This document shows positions 1 through 10,900 of a stretch of DNA of 64,000 nt, piece after piece (within the stretch, counting starts at the first letter, position 1; every line of letters starts with the position of its first letter). This stretch comes from Lentisphaerae bacterium RIFOXYA12_64_32 (GTDB lineage Bacteria; Verrucomicrobiota; Lentisphaeria; Oligosphaerales; YB12-FULL-65-16): the NCBI GenBank assembly GCA_001803235.1, contig MHBL01000165.1, forward strand, positions 1 through 64,000, in the 5' to 3' direction. A model generated the notes under the pieces. The model was not told where the DNA came from. It searched no databases and saw only the letters and a list, made by a program, of their open reading frames with translations. Both the position numbers and the translations under genes were made by a program.

Positions 1-49
1 ACGATGGGGGGAAAAGGGGCGGGCTGTCCGCCCTCTTTCCCCCCATCGT
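1..49. repeat. Large intergenic hairpin
   Basis: Bases 1-14 and 36-49 form a perfect 14-bp inverted repeat (ACGATGGGGGGAAA / TTTCCCCCCATCGT). An inner 6-bp G/C stem (17-22 with 28-33) closes a five-base loop. No T-tract follows on either side, so this is not a textbook intrinsic terminator. It may be a REP-like element or a terminator for a gene ending before the window. Confidence 0.7.
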
Positions 50-53
50 CGCC

Positions 54-128
54 CCGCGGGCGCAAGACCCGCGGCGGCGCGAACCGGCGCGAGTAACACC
101 AACCCATGATCGGCCGGTCCGCCGGCCG
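54..128. repeat. Two further small hairpins upstream of ettA
   Basis: CCGCGGG (54-60) pairs with CCCGCGG (68-74) across a 7-base loop, and CGGCCGG (111-117) pairs with CCGGCCG (122-128) across a 4-base loop. With the hairpin at 1-49 they make three consecutive stem-loops. The remaining intergenic DNA to 308 shows nothing else recognisable; its short open frames lack a ribosome site and protein-like composition. Confidence 0.55.
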
Positions 129-308
129 GGGGGCGCTGACGCATTACTCCCTGGTTTCGGGTTGCCGGCCAAGTGAATCTCATCCCCCGATGGCACGTAG
201 CCGACCGGCGTCACCCGCGCCGGCGTGGCGCCTGGTCGGGGCACGGATCCCGAGTCGTACCGCGCGCGTTCCGCCGCGAACTACGCCCTGGCAAACCCCG
301 TGTCCATC

Positions 309-336
309 TTGAGCTTGCCGCCGTCGATGTTACATT
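309..336 (+). promoter_or_regulatory. Candidate sigma70-type promoter of ettA
   Basis: TTGAGC (309-314) and TACATT (331-336) each match 4 of 6 bases of the -35 and -10 consensus and are 16 bases apart. They would give a leader of roughly 55 bases before the ATG at 397. This is pattern matching only. Confidence 0.3.
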
Positions 337-384
337 CTTCCCCTTGCCGGCGAGCGACGTTTGTATTCACACCAAGGCCGGCCC

Positions 385-389
385 GGGAG
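385..389 (+). promoter_or_regulatory. Ribosome binding site that sets the ettA start
   Basis: GGGAG lies 7 bases before the ATG at 397. The in-frame TTG at 361 has no comparable site and adds 12 residues that do not resemble the family N-terminus, so 397 is preferred. Confidence 0.6.
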
Positions 390-396
390 TACAGCG

Positions 397-2088
397 ATGC
401 CACCGCATTTCATTTTTACGATGCGCGATGTCTGCAAGGCCTACGACGGCAAGACGGTCCTTGAGGGGATCAACCTGTCGTTCTACTACGGCGCGAAGAT
501 CGGGATTGTCGGCGAGAACGGCGCGGGAAAGTCCTCGCTGCTGCGGATCATGGCGGGCGTGGACACTGAGTTCCACGGCGACGCGCAGCTCACCCGGGGG
601 ATGCGTGTCGGGTTCGTGCCGCAGGAGCCGCGGCTCACGCCTGGCCGCACGGTGCGCGAGTGCCTGGCCGAAGCCATGGCGCCCATGCACGCGCTGATCA
701 ACCGCTACGACGAGATCACCGGCAAGCTGGGCGATGACATGCCCCAGGCGAACAAGGACCGGTTGATGAACGAGATGTCCGAGGTGCAGGAGCAGATCGA
801 AGCGTCGGACGGCTGGGAGATCGACCGGCTCCTCGACATTGCCGCCAACGCCCTGGTGCTGCCGCCGGATGATACGCTCGTCGATGTGCTGTCCGGCGGT
901 GAACGGCGTCGCGTCGCGCTGTGCAAGGTGCTGCTGGAGCGCCCCGACCTGCTGCTGCTCGATGAGCCGACCAACCATCTCGACGCCGAGACGGTGGCCT
1001 GGCTCGAGGCCGCGCTGCGCGACTACCACGGCACGGTCATCATCGCGACGCACGACCGCTATTTCCTGGACAATATCACGAAGTGGATCCTGGAACTCGA
1101 GAACGGTCGCGGTATCCCGTACGAAGGCAACTACTCGTCGTGGCTGGAGCAGAAACTGGAAGTGCTGCGCCGGGTCGAGAAGTCCGAGTCGCAACGGCAG
1201 AAGGTCCTGTCGCGCGAGATGGAGTGGATCCGCAGCTCGCCCAAGGGCCAGATCAAGAAGAGCCGGGCACGCATCGAGCGCTACGAGGAATTGGCGTCAC
1301 AACGTTTCGAGGTGCGCAAGGACGACGTATCGATCCAGATCCCGCCCGGGCCGCGCCTGGGCGACAAGGTCCTGGTCACCAAAGGGCTGTGCAAGGGCTA
1401 TGGCGACCTGGTGCTGCTCAAGGATTGCTCGTTCTCGTTGCCGCGCGGCGCGATTGTCGGCGTGGTGGGGCCCAACGGCACGGGCAAGACGACGCTGTTC
1501 CGCATGATCGTCGGCGAGGAGAAACCCGACGCCGGCGCGCTTGATCTGGGCAGCACGGTGGTTCTCTCGTACGTGGACCAGAACCGGGACACGCTGCATG
1601 ATGAGAACACGGTGTTTACTGAGATCACCGGTGGCGAAGACGAACTGCCGCTCGGCGACCGCACCGTGAATTCGCGGGCGTACGTGGCGCGCTTCAACTT
1701 CCGCGGTCCGCAGCAGCAGAAGCCGGTCAGCCAACTCTCGGGCGGCGAGCGCAACCGCGTGCACCTGGCCAAACTGCTGCGGCGCGGCGGCAACCTGATC
1801 CTGCTCGATGAGCCGACCAACGACCTGGACGTGAACACCATGCGGGTGCTGGAAGAAGCCCTGATCGACTTCCCCGGTTGCGCCCTGGTCATCAGCCACG
1901 ACCGGTTCTTCCTCGACCGCATCTGCACGCACCTGCTGCTGTTCGATGGCGGCGGGCGGGTGCGCTGGTTCGAGGGCAACTTCAAGGCGTACGAGGAGCA
2001 GGTGCTGGGTGTTGGCGGCGACGGCAGCGCCGACGGCGAACGGCTGCTGCAGCGCCGCAACCGCTACAAGCGTTTGTCGCTGCGGTAG
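397..2088 (+). CDS. ettA: Energy-dependent translational throttle protein EttA (ABC-F ATPase)
   Basis: This is a soluble ABC-F protein with two ATP-binding cassettes and no membrane segments, 563 aa from the ATG at 397, close to the usual EttA length (E. coli about 555). Known EttA binds the ribosomal E site and gates entry into elongation according to ATP/ADP ratio. Visible motifs are Walker A GENGAGKSS and signature LSGGERRRVAL with Walker B LLLLDEPTNHLD in cassette 1, then Walker A GPNGTGKTT and signature LSGGERNRVHL with LILLDEPTNDLD in cassette 2. The linker segment WILELENGRGIPYEGNYSSW and the IPPGPRLGDKVL segment are typical of EttA rather than Uup or YheS. The C-terminus (RNRYKRLSLR) matches the EttA ending and lacks the Uup coiled coil. 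The gene converges on the FecR gene 83 bp downstream and appears unrelated to the surface-protein cluster. Confidence 0.95.
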   Translation: MPPHFIFTMRDVCKAYDGKTVLEGINLSFYYGAKIGIVGENGAGKSSLLRIMAGVDTEFHGDAQLTRGMRVGFVPQEPRLTPGRTVRECLAEAMAPMHALINRYDEITGKLGDDMPQANKDRLMNEMSEVQEQIEASDGWEIDRLLDIAANALVLPPDDTLVDVLSGGERRRVALCKVLLERPDLLLLDEPTNHLDAETVAWLEAALRDYHGTVIIATHDRYFLDNITKWILELENGRGIPYEGNYSSWLEQKLEVLRRVEKSESQRQKVLSREMEWIRSSPKGQIKKSRARIERYEELASQRFEVRKDDVSIQIPPGPRLGDKVLVTKGLCKGYGDLVLLKDCSFSLPRGAIVGVVGPNGTGKTTLFRMIVGEEKPDAGALDLGSTVVLSYVDQNRDTLHDENTVFTEITGGEDELPLGDRTVNSRAYVARFNFRGPQQQKPVSQLSGGERNRVHLAKLLRRGGNLILLDEPTNDLDVNTMRVLEEALIDFPGCALVISHDRFFLDRICTHLLLFDGGGRVRWFEGNFKAYEEQVLGVGGDGSADGERLLQRRNRYKRLSLR

Positions 2089-2110
2089 GGTACGGCAGGT
2101 CGCTCCGGCA

Positions 2111-2160
2111 GCAGTCGATTGCGGTCGGGAGCCGTCGATAGCGTTCGATTGCAGTCGATT
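2111..2160. repeat. Degenerate 10-bp tandem repeat, five units
   Basis: Five head-to-tail 10-mers fill the gap between the convergent ettA and FecR genes: GCAGTCGATT, GCGGTCGGGA, GCCGTCGATA, GCGTTCGATT, GCAGTCGATT. The first and last are identical and both continue with GC. No T-rich terminator hairpin is visible in this 83-bp gap. Confidence 0.65.
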
Positions 2161-2171
2161 GCCCGCCGCCG

Positions 2172-4748
2172 TCAGGGCGCGCCGGTGCTGTTCGCGGTGA
2201 AGGCGCCGACGTACTTCGTGCTGCCCGTCCCCATATCCGCGGAGAACGTGCCGGCCGTGGCGTTGGCGTTCGGCCCGTAGAAGTCGCCCTGCAGGGTGCT
2301 GCCGGCCGGAGGGGCGCCGGTCCTGCCGCCCAAGGCGCTCACCGACGTGATGCTGCCGGTGTAGCCGCGGTTCAGGGCGTTGAGGTTTGCGCTGGCGGCC
2401 ATCTCGACGTTCAGCTCGGGGAATGCCATGTTGCCGTTGAGCGTGCCAGGACCGAAGAAGACGGTCCAGGCGGACGTGCCCACGGCGGACCTGAGTGCCC
2501 CGTCGGAGGCGACCTCGGTGCAGCGCGCCCAGCCCTCATAGGTTCCCGTCGCGTAGCTGGCCCGCTGTGCATCGATGACGCTGGTCGGCGTCAGTTCCCC
2601 CGCGACCCAGTAGCCGGCGGGGATCTGCACGCGGTAGTTCGCCTCCGCGGAGGAGTCGGAATAATTTGCCGTCCAGTAACCCCAGGTCAGCCATTCGGAC
2701 GGCTGCGGGTCTGCCGTCTGCTCCGGCGCGCCGGTCACCAGGAAGCTGCCGGCCGAATCAATGCTCAAGCTTCTCTCGGACCGTGGGGTGATCGCACCGC
2801 CGCCGGTCCCGAGTTCGGCAATGAACATGCGGTCGTGGACATAGGCTGAGCCGTTGTCGCCGATCGGTGTGCTCAGCGTCTTGGCGTCGTCCGGAGACGT
2901 GAGTGTGGCAGTGCCGGTGACGGCGCCTGACTCACGGTTCAGCGTCAGGCCGAAATCGGCGGCGTCGGTGTTGCGCAGGAAGACCGGCTCGCCGCTGCCC
3001 GAGACGTCGGCGGCGCAACCGACGGCGAACCCGGACAACTCCGCCGTCCCGGTCGGACTGGCAGCCGTGGAGCCTGTCTTGAACATGCCGGTGCTGAGCT
3101 GAAGCGAGCCCACCGTCGAGTAGCCGGTCGCGTCGAGCACGCTGGTGTCAGCGGCCAGGCCCAGGCCTTGCAGGACGCTGCCGTACAGACTGCCGGACGC
3201 ACTGTTTCCGTCGATGACGAGCGGCGCCGTCGGTTGTGTGCCGGGCGTGGACATCTGGCCGAGAATGCGGAGGTTTGTCAGCGCCCCGTCATCGCCGTCG
3301 ACATCGCCGTAGAAGAACAGCAGGGTCCCTGTGTCGCCGGGGTCTTCGCAGGCGCCGATGACTTTGCCGGTGGCGAAGTTGACCTGGGCATTGGTGTCGA
3401 GGGAAAGCGCTTCAAGACCCGTTCCGACGTCGAGCCCCAGCAGGCCGACACCCGAGTAGTCGGCCAGGCCTTGCGTGGGCAGCAGGTACGGTGCTGTCCC
3501 GAAGAAGTACAGTTCGGAGAACGAGTACGGTTGGCCGCCGATCGTGAGAGGGACATTGCTGGCAATGGACAGCGCGCACTCGCCGAGGTTGTCGCCGATG
3601 ACGCTGCCGGGGAGTATGTTCTTCGTCTCTCCGCCGAGCACGATGGCGTGGGCGCGGGGGGTGCCGCTGGCCGTGCCGGTGTAGGACCCGCCGGGGTTGG
3701 CCGGAACCGTCGTCAAATTGAGCGGGATGGTTTGCGTGTTCAGTTCGGCATCGAACGCTTGCGCCTGCCCCGTGACCGCGCCGTCCGTAGCGGTCCCCGA
3801 TGCGACGCCGTACCACCACTCGTCGCCGGTGCCACGGCCCTGGCGGCCGACGGGCCCCTGGAGCACGCCGAGGTAAGACCCGGTCATGGCGAGGCTGCCG
3901 CCGGGCGGGGTTCCGCCGGGCGGCGGAAGGGTGTCACCACCACCTTGGCCGTGCCCGTGCCCGTGTTGCTTGCCGTGCGCGTCTATGTCGTCGACGTGAT
4001 CCAGAAGGTCGTGAATGTTGTCGTTCTCGGGCCGGTGCCGTCTTTCCTCGTCCTGGCCGGGGAGGTCAGGGACCTCTTCGCCCAGTCGCGCGCCGTTGCC
4101 GTTCAGGGCGCCGAGCAGGTCGTGGAGTTCGAGGACGGAGTACTGGCGTGGCGCTTCCGGGCCGCTGTTCGGGTCTGCGACGACGGTGCCGTACCCCGGC
4201 GTGGTGATGTCCACGGTTCCCGCCTGATTCCAGACGCTGATGCCGCGGCCGCCGATGAAGACGACCTCGAGCCGGTTCACGGTCAGGCGGCCGGCGTAGA
4301 ACGAACCGCGGATGCCGATGGTGGCCGTGCCCGTCGTGGTCTTGAACTCCTGCGGCGCCAGCTTGGTGATGGCACCGCCCATGACCCGGAATACACCCTC
4401 CTTGACGTGGGTGACCATGGCGCCCTGTTCCTTGGACGGGTCGAACTTGTACTCGGCAATGGTCATCTCGGAACTGCGCCCGAGGCTGATGATGGTTTCA
4501 TCCTCGAAACTGACTTGGACACGACCACGGTCCCCCGTCTTGATCGTATCGCGCAGGAAGACCTGGCCCTTCATCGCCAGTTGACGTTCGCCCTTGTCGG
4601 GGTGAATCGCCTTTACGTCGCCACGCATGGCGACGACGGTGCCGATCACCTCGGGTTCCGCGGCACAAAGGCCGAACCCCAGTTGCAGCGTGAGTACCAG
4701 GACGACGCCTACCCAAGCGGGAATGCCGATGCGAGGTGTTTGAGTCAC
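2172..4748 (-). CDS. Exported FecR-domain protein with TbpB-like beta-barrel C-terminus
   Basis: The product is 858 aa from a GTG at 4748, chosen because GGAGA lies 10 bases upstream and a clean signal peptide follows at once (residues 1-30, hydrophobic VGVVLVLTLQLGFGL, cut near CAA/EP; no lipobox). Residues about 33-165 form a FecR domain (GTVVAMRGDVKA, GDRGRVQVSFEDETIISLG, GTATIGIRGSFYAG). A Pro/His-rich linker (about 250-275) contains KQHGHGHGQ. The rest is a Gly/Ser/Thr-rich beta region whose end has the pattern LQGDFYGPNAN...GTFSA...YVGAFTAN, like the barrel lobes of transferrin-binding-protein-B-type proteins (GxFYGPxAxExGGxF). FecR domains outside iron signalling are common in exported proteins, and no sigma factor or TonB receptor is adjacent, so an iron-sensing role is not supported. 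An upstream ATG at 4830 would bury the signal peptide. It is the last gene of the minus-strand series. Confidence 0.85.
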   Translation of the reverse strand: MTQTPRIGIPAWVGVVLVLTLQLGFGLCAAEPEVIGTVVAMRGDVKAIHPDKGERQLAMKGQVFLRDTIKTGDRGRVQVSFEDETIISLGRSSEMTIAEYKFDPSKEQGAMVTHVKEGVFRVMGGAITKLAPQEFKTTTGTATIGIRGSFYAGRLTVNRLEVVFIGGRGISVWNQAGTVDITTPGYGTVVADPNSGPEAPRQYSVLELHDLLGALNGNGARLGEEVPDLPGQDEERRHRPENDNIHDLLDHVDDIDAHGKQHGHGHGQGGGDTLPPPGGTPPGGSLAMTGSYLGVLQGPVGRQGRGTGDEWWYGVASGTATDGAVTGQAQAFDAELNTQTIPLNLTTVPANPGGSYTGTASGTPRAHAIVLGGETKNILPGSVIGDNLGECALSIASNVPLTIGGQPYSFSELYFFGTAPYLLPTQGLADYSGVGLLGLDVGTGLEALSLDTNAQVNFATGKVIGACEDPGDTGTLLFFYGDVDGDDGALTNLRILGQMSTPGTQPTAPLVIDGNSASGSLYGSVLQGLGLAADTSVLDATGYSTVGSLQLSTGMFKTGSTAASPTGTAELSGFAVGCAADVSGSGEPVFLRNTDAADFGLTLNRESGAVTGTATLTSPDDAKTLSTPIGDNGSAYVHDRMFIAELGTGGGAITPRSERSLSIDSAGSFLVTGAPEQTADPQPSEWLTWGYWTANYSDSSAEANYRVQIPAGYWVAGELTPTSVIDAQRASYATGTYEGWARCTEVASDGALRSAVGTSAWTVFFGPGTLNGNMAFPELNVEMAASANLNALNRGYTGSITSVSALGGRTGAPPAGSTLQGDFYGPNANATAGTFSADMGTGSTKYVGAFTANSTGAP

Positions 4749-4979
4749 GGTTCGTTTGTCTCCGTCTAACCTCTGTTGCCGTGTTGTCCCCGAATCAGAC
4801 CACCACTCTAAGGAAGGCGTACTGCCCATGCGAGTTGTGCGGGCGGTCCCCTTTTCCGTTGCCACACGCAATCCGGACCGCGTAAACGCGGAGCTACGAG
4901 CCTGGAGCCGTTCCCCGTTCTGACTTGAGTTGTAGGGCATTGGCGTTGACCTCTGGGTGCCGCGCGTCGCGGCGTGGCG
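4749..4979. other. Intergenic region upstream of the FecR gene
   Basis: 231 bases separate the stop of the 3971-aa adhesin gene from the FecR GTG. They contain a short perfect hairpin, CCGCGT-AA-ACGCGG (4878-4891), and a G/C-rich inverted motif near 4960-4975. I see no convincing promoter or small gene. Confidence 0.5.
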
Positions 4980-7900
4980 CTACTCCTCGGCCATGGAGAG
5001 GTTAGCGTTGGTCTTGGCGTTGAGCCAGTAGCCGCCGCCACAGTTCATCTCGCGTACGCCCTCGTAGGCCCCGTCCGTGCCCCAGCCGTACAACGGCGGC
5101 GCGAACAGGCCCTCCGGCGCACGCAGCCACTCCGGTTGCACCGGCAGATACACGGGCGGGTTGGCCACAGGTGTGCTCGGGGCTGCCACGGGGGCGATGA
5201 GGTTCCAGCCTGTATTCACGGGGCGCGTGGGGTCGGTCACGGTGAAGCCGACCACCGTGATGACGACCGCGTCGCCGGCATTGTAGACCCAGTAGGCGCC
5301 CTTCGGCAGAATGTTCGTGGCTACGCTGTAACCGGTCCCCTGCCACTCCCAGACCACTCCGGTCTGATGCCCCTGCAGGACGGCGGCGAGGGAACCGTCA
5401 ACCGGCTCGATGGGGATGGAGATCAGGGTCCAGCCGGCCGCCAGATTCAGCGCGAACGTGACTTGGACGCGGTTGACGGTGAGCGTCACGGTGGCCGGTG
5501 CGGACCGGAGTTGGCCGGACACGACGCGGTAGGTGAAGGTGTCCGTGCCGGAGAACCGCGGCGCCGGCGTGTAAGTGAAACTGCCGTCCGCCTGCAGCGA
5601 CAGCGTGCCGTGTGCGGGCGCGGTTACCCGTTCAGCGTTGGGCGAGCCGGTGGCGACGTCGTTCGCCAGCACGCCTTGAGCCGGCACGGTCAGTGTTGCG
5701 AACTGGTCCACCGCATAGGCGTCGGCGTTCGCCACCAGTCCAGAGGCGATGGTGACTGGGACGGCCGTGGAGCTTGCCGAGCGGCCGTCGCGTGCCACGA
5801 CGTTGGCGGTAAGGTTATGCACTCCGGCGGTCAAGCTGGACCAGGTGATGGTGTAGGGGTAAGAGGTGACCGAGCCGATGGACGAAACACCGTCGAAGAA
5901 CTGGACACTGGCCACTTCGCCGTCGATGTCGATCGCATTGGCCGTGACCGTTACGCTGTCGCCCACGGCAAAGACCGCCCCGGTCACGGGCGTGCGGATG
6001 CTGACGGTCGGGTCGAGGTTTGCTGCCGGCAGGGTCAGCAGGAACGCTTGGCGTTCCGTTGTCTGGCGGAGGCCCTCGATGTAGCCGTACCCGACGATCT
6101 GTCCGACACCGTTGATGGCCGTGGCAGACTCGAAGACCCAGTCGCTGCCGGACGGCACGAGGCGGTTCAGGTCATAGACGCCGTCCGCGGTCCAGAGCGC
6201 GGCGTGGATGTCGCCGCTGGCGGTCGTGGCCCAGCCGACGATCCGGCCGGAATTGTCGATCCCCATGGCGGCGGACGTGCCGCCGCCCAGTCCGGGCAGG
6301 ATGACCATGGCGCTGCCATTGAACAGGAACGCCTGCTGCATGCCGGCGGTGTCGTAGAGGTAACCGACCACGCGTCCGTCGGCATTGATGCCGCGGGCGT
6401 GGCTCGCCGGGCTGTTGAGCGTGTCGATGTCCTCCAGGGCGCTGGACTGGCGGCGGAACGCGTGCCACCTGCCGTCGTTGGTCTGAGCATCGCCCGCCAC
6501 CTGGCCACTGGCATTGACGGCATACGCCTGGCTCGAGTTGCCTCCGAGCGTGCCCAGGTCCGTGGGCGACGACGTGGGCGTTGCCGCGCTCCACAGGCAG
6601 GCGTGGAGTCGACCGGCTGCGGACTCCGCGGCCCCGGCGATGTGGCCAGCCGTGCTGATGGCGTTGGCCATCGTCATACTACCGCCGCCCGCGAACGCGG
6701 CCAGGTCGGTCACGGACCGCGCCCCGTCCGTCATGAAGGCGCGCGGCTTGCCCGCCAGGGAGTGCCCGACGGCTGTCGTGTTGCCGCCGATTTCCGCCAC
6801 GCCGGTCGCCATGGCCCAGGCGCCGGTGAGATCACGGGCGCTGCCGCCGTCCACGAGGAACGCGCGCACGGAGCCGTCGGCAGATTTGCGGAAGAACCCG
6901 GCCACCGCACCCGAGTCGCTGATCGCCGTCGCGCGGTTGTCCGTCCCGCCCAGGTCTGCGATGGCATCGCCGAGGTCAACAAGGATTTGTGTCATGCCGG
7001 CATCGATGTCGGTGAGAATCACCCCGGTCGCGAGGCTGACGGTCGCCGTGCGCCCGGTCTGCGGATCCGCGTTGCTGTCCGCGCCGACATTCGCGCCCTG
7101 GTTCTGCGGCGCAAACTGGTATCCGTCCGGCAGTTCGAAAGCAAGGACATAGGTGCCTGCGGGCACGTCCGGGAAGACGTAGTGTCCGTCAGAGGCAGTC
7201 CAGACGGTGTCGATTTCCGAGAGGTCATCGCCGTTCAGGAGCCGGACCAGCACGCCGGACACGCCCGGTTCGCCGGCGTCCTGGGTGCCGTTGAAGTTGC
7301 GGTCGTTCCAGACCAGGTCGCCGATACTGCCGCTGCCGATGCTCCCGGCGTCAATGTCCGTGCGGGTGGCGCCGCCGGCGACCGTGATCATGCCGGTGCG
7401 GCCGGTGGTCGGGTCGGCGTCGCTGTCGATCAGGTCGTTGACGCCCACGTCGTTGGCGGTGAAGATCAGGTCTGCCGGCAGGCTGAATTCGACGTAGTAC
7501 GTTCCCGGTTCGAGGCCGCCGAACGAGTAAACTCCGTCCGTGACGGTGGTAACGCCGCCGCGCGGAGTCCCGTCAGCCTTGAAGAGTGCCACGGAGACAT
7601 TGGCGATCCCGCCCTCAGCACCGCCGTCCTGCAGGCCGTTCTGATTGATGTCGTTCCAGACCATGCCACCGATGGCGGCGGTGTGGACCAGACCCGCATC
7701 GACGTTGCCAAGGGTCTGATAGCCGATCAGGGTGAACAGAGGCGTGCGGTGCGAGACCGGGTCGACGTCGCTGTCCTTGGTGTCGTCGGCGCCCTGGTCC
7801 GCCGGGCCGAAGAGGTGGTCCGTCAGCGGGACGAACTCGATGCTGTAGGCGCCTGGAACCACGCCGGTAAAGGTGTAAAGGCCCTGAGCATCGGTCACGA

Positions 7901-10900
7901 CGTCCGAGGCGACCGGCTGGTCCCCGCTGTCCAGGAGCCTCACGGTGACGCCCGGTTGGGCGGACTCGGTGGCGGGCACGGCGTTAAGTCCGTTGTAGTT
8001 GGCGTCATACCAGGCCATGCCGCTGACGGTGGCCGTGCCGGTCATGCCGGCATCCACGTCGGTCTTGAGTTGCGCTGCGGCGAGGGCAACGGCGGCGGTC
8101 TTGCCGTCCGTGCCCGCATCGCTGTCCGTCGCGCCGTCGCCTGAGGCGTTTTGCGGACTGCGCACCAGTCCGTTCGGCAGCACGAATTCGACCACGTAGC
8201 TGCCCGGAACCAGTCCGGCGAAGGCGTACGCGCCGCTGGTGTCGGTGGTGGTTGATATGGCCGGCTCGAACGGCAGCCCGGCGCCGTCGAGCAGGTTGAC
8301 GGTTACGCCCGCCAAGCCGGATTCGGTGACGTCCTGCGCGCCGTTCAGGTTCACGTCGTTCCAAACCCGGTCGCCGATCGACCCGGTCTGGACCAGGCCG
8401 GCATTGGCGGTGCCCGTCTGTCCGGCGGCGACGGTGACCGACGCGCGGCCGGTTGCGGAGTCCGCATCGCTGTCCTGGCCGGCAGGCGAGAACGCGTACC
8501 CGGTTGGCAATACGAACTGCACGATATAGTCGCCGGCGGGTAGGCCGGAGAAGGCATAATTCCCGCCGGTGTCGGTCTGAACCGAGCGCGCGGGTACCAA
8601 CGGCAGTCCGTCCGAATTCAGCAGGTTGACGGTCACGCCCGGCAGGCCGCTCTCCTCACTCCAGACGCCGTCGTAGTCGATGTCGTCCCACGCCAGGCCG
8701 TTGATCATGGCGCCGGGAACCATGCCGGTGTTGACGTCGGTGCGGTTCTCGTCAGCCATGAGCGGGAGCACGTTGGTCAGTCCGGTCACCGGGTCCGCGG
8801 TACTGTCGTTGTCGTTGGGACTGAACAAGTGGTCATCAGCCAGGACGAACCGGACGCGGTAGTCGCCGGCCGGCAGTCCGGAGAAGAGGAAGGTGCCCTG
8901 CCAATCGGTAATTTTGGAGTCGATCAGGTTTTGGCCTGACGCGTCGAACAGTTCGACGGTTACGTCCTGCAGGAAACTGTCCCCGCTGGCGAGTCCATCG
9001 CCGTTGGCGTCCTCCCAGACGAAGCCGCCGATGCTCGCCGGGCCCCCTGCCAGCATCCACGGCTCGCGCCCGTGCGTCCCGTCGTCGGCACTGAACAGCA
9101 GGTGTCCGCCGACGTTGGCGAGTTGCAGTGGGTCCGAGGCGTCGGTTCCGGGGTAGAGGTCCATGACCGTGGTGCCGCGGCTGAGGCCGTCCGTGCGCCA
9201 GAGCTCGCGGCCGGTGGTGGAGGAATAGGCGGAGAAGAACAGGACGCCGTTCACGGCGGCGAGGTCGGCCGGTGACGACGAACCGCTGTCCCAGATGTCG
9301 GCCACCTGGGCCGTCCCAGCGCTCGTGCCGTCGCTCTTCCACAGTTCAGTTCCGTTGATGCCATCGGTGGCACTGAAGTACAGAGTGCTGCCGACCGGGG
9401 TGAGGTGCTGCGGGGTCGCGTCGCCGCCCGGGTTGATGTCCTGAACCAGGGCTGTATTGCCTTCGGTGCCGTCGCTCGTCCACAGTTCACGGCCGGTGCT
9501 GCCATCGTCGGCGGAGAAGAAGAGTTGTCCGTTGAAGGCGGTCAGTTCCGCGGGCGCCGAGGCCCCGTCGGTATGGATGTCCTTGACGAGACTGACGCCG
9601 CGGGTTGCCGGGTCATACTTCCACAGTTCGGCGCCGGTCGTGCCGTCGTCGGCGGCAAAGAACAGCAGGCTGCCGACCGCCGTCAGTTCCGCGGGTGACG
9701 AAGACGCCGAACCGTTGATGTCGGCGACTTGAACGGTATTACCTTCGGTGCCGTCGCTTCGCCACAGTTCGCGGCCGGTGCTGCCGTCGTCGGCCGTGAA
9801 GACAAGCTGACCATTGAATGCCACCAGAGACTCGGGGTTCGAGCCGCCGGCACCGCTGAGGATGTCCTTGACCAGGGCCGTCCCGGCCTCGGTTCCATCG
9901 CTGTTCCACAGTTCATTTCCGGTCGCGCCGTCATTGGCGGCGAAGAACAGTGTGCCGCCCACCACCGTCAGGCCGGTCGGTGTCGAGTCCCCCGCGGTGT
10001 TGATGTTCTTCACCAGGACCGTCCCGGCCTCGGTGCCGTCGGTCTTCCAGAGTTCGCGGCCGTTGACGCCGTCGTCGGCGGCGAAGAAGAGACGGCCGTT
10101 GAACGCGGTCAGTTCGGTCGGGTTGGCGCCGGGGCTGCCAGGGTTGATGTCCTTGACCATGACGGTGCCGATTTCAGTGCCGTCGCTCTTCCACAGTTCG
10201 CGGCCGCTGGCGCCGTCGTCGGCCGTGAAGTAGATGGTGCCGCTGACCCAGGTGAACTGGTCGGGATCCGAGGCGGGCAGTGAGACGATGATGTCCTTGA
10301 GCAGGAACGGTTCGGCCGCGCCTTCGCTGCGGAAGTAGATGCCCGCGTCCCAGTCGTTCTGGGTCTGGCCGAACTGCAGCACTCCGGCGGCGATGTTCAC
10401 CCGGCCGGTCTGCGGATCCGGATCGCTGTCGGCCGCCTCGCCCGTGGCGTTGGTGGGGCTGAACTGGTAGCCGGGCGGCAGGACGAAAGCCAGGGTGTAG
10501 CTCTGGCCTGGAGTCAGGCCCGCGAACGCGTAGTGGCCGTCAGCGTCCGTGGTGTCGGCGGCCAGTTCCTCTGCGCCCGCCGCGTCGAGGAGTCGGACGC
10601 GGACACCCAGGACCCCGAACTCACCCGCGTCCTGGATGCCGTCCTTGTTGACGTCCAGCCAAACCAGGTCGCCGATCGCCGCGGTGGCGACCAGGCCGGC
10701 GTCCTCGTCTTGGCGGTGCGCCCCGGCGACCAGGGTCATCGATCCCGTCTTGCCGGTTGCGGGGTCCGCATCGCTGTCGAGCGCGTCGTTTTCGCCTCGG
10801 TCGGCGAGCGTGAAGACGTTGCCGCTGCCCGGGACAAACCCGACCCGGTACGTGCCCGGTGCGAGCCGGTCGAAGAGGTAGGTCCCGCCGGTCGCCGTGG

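Noticed and set aside
106..360. Possible small genes upstream of ettA
   Set aside because: Short Arg/Pro-rich frames with no ribosome site, overlapping hairpins and the candidate promoter.
4980..5040. LPXTG or PEP-CTERM anchor at the adhesin C-terminus
   Set aside because: The protein ends in NLSMAEE with no hydrophobic helix or basic tail.
4974..8144. Long plus-strand open frame opposite the 3971-aa adhesin
   Set aside because: It is the antisense shadow of a G/C-rich repetitive gene: Arg/Gly/Val/Asp-rich, with no domain, signal or ribosome site. The minus frame has clear SdrD, HAF and Ig motifs.
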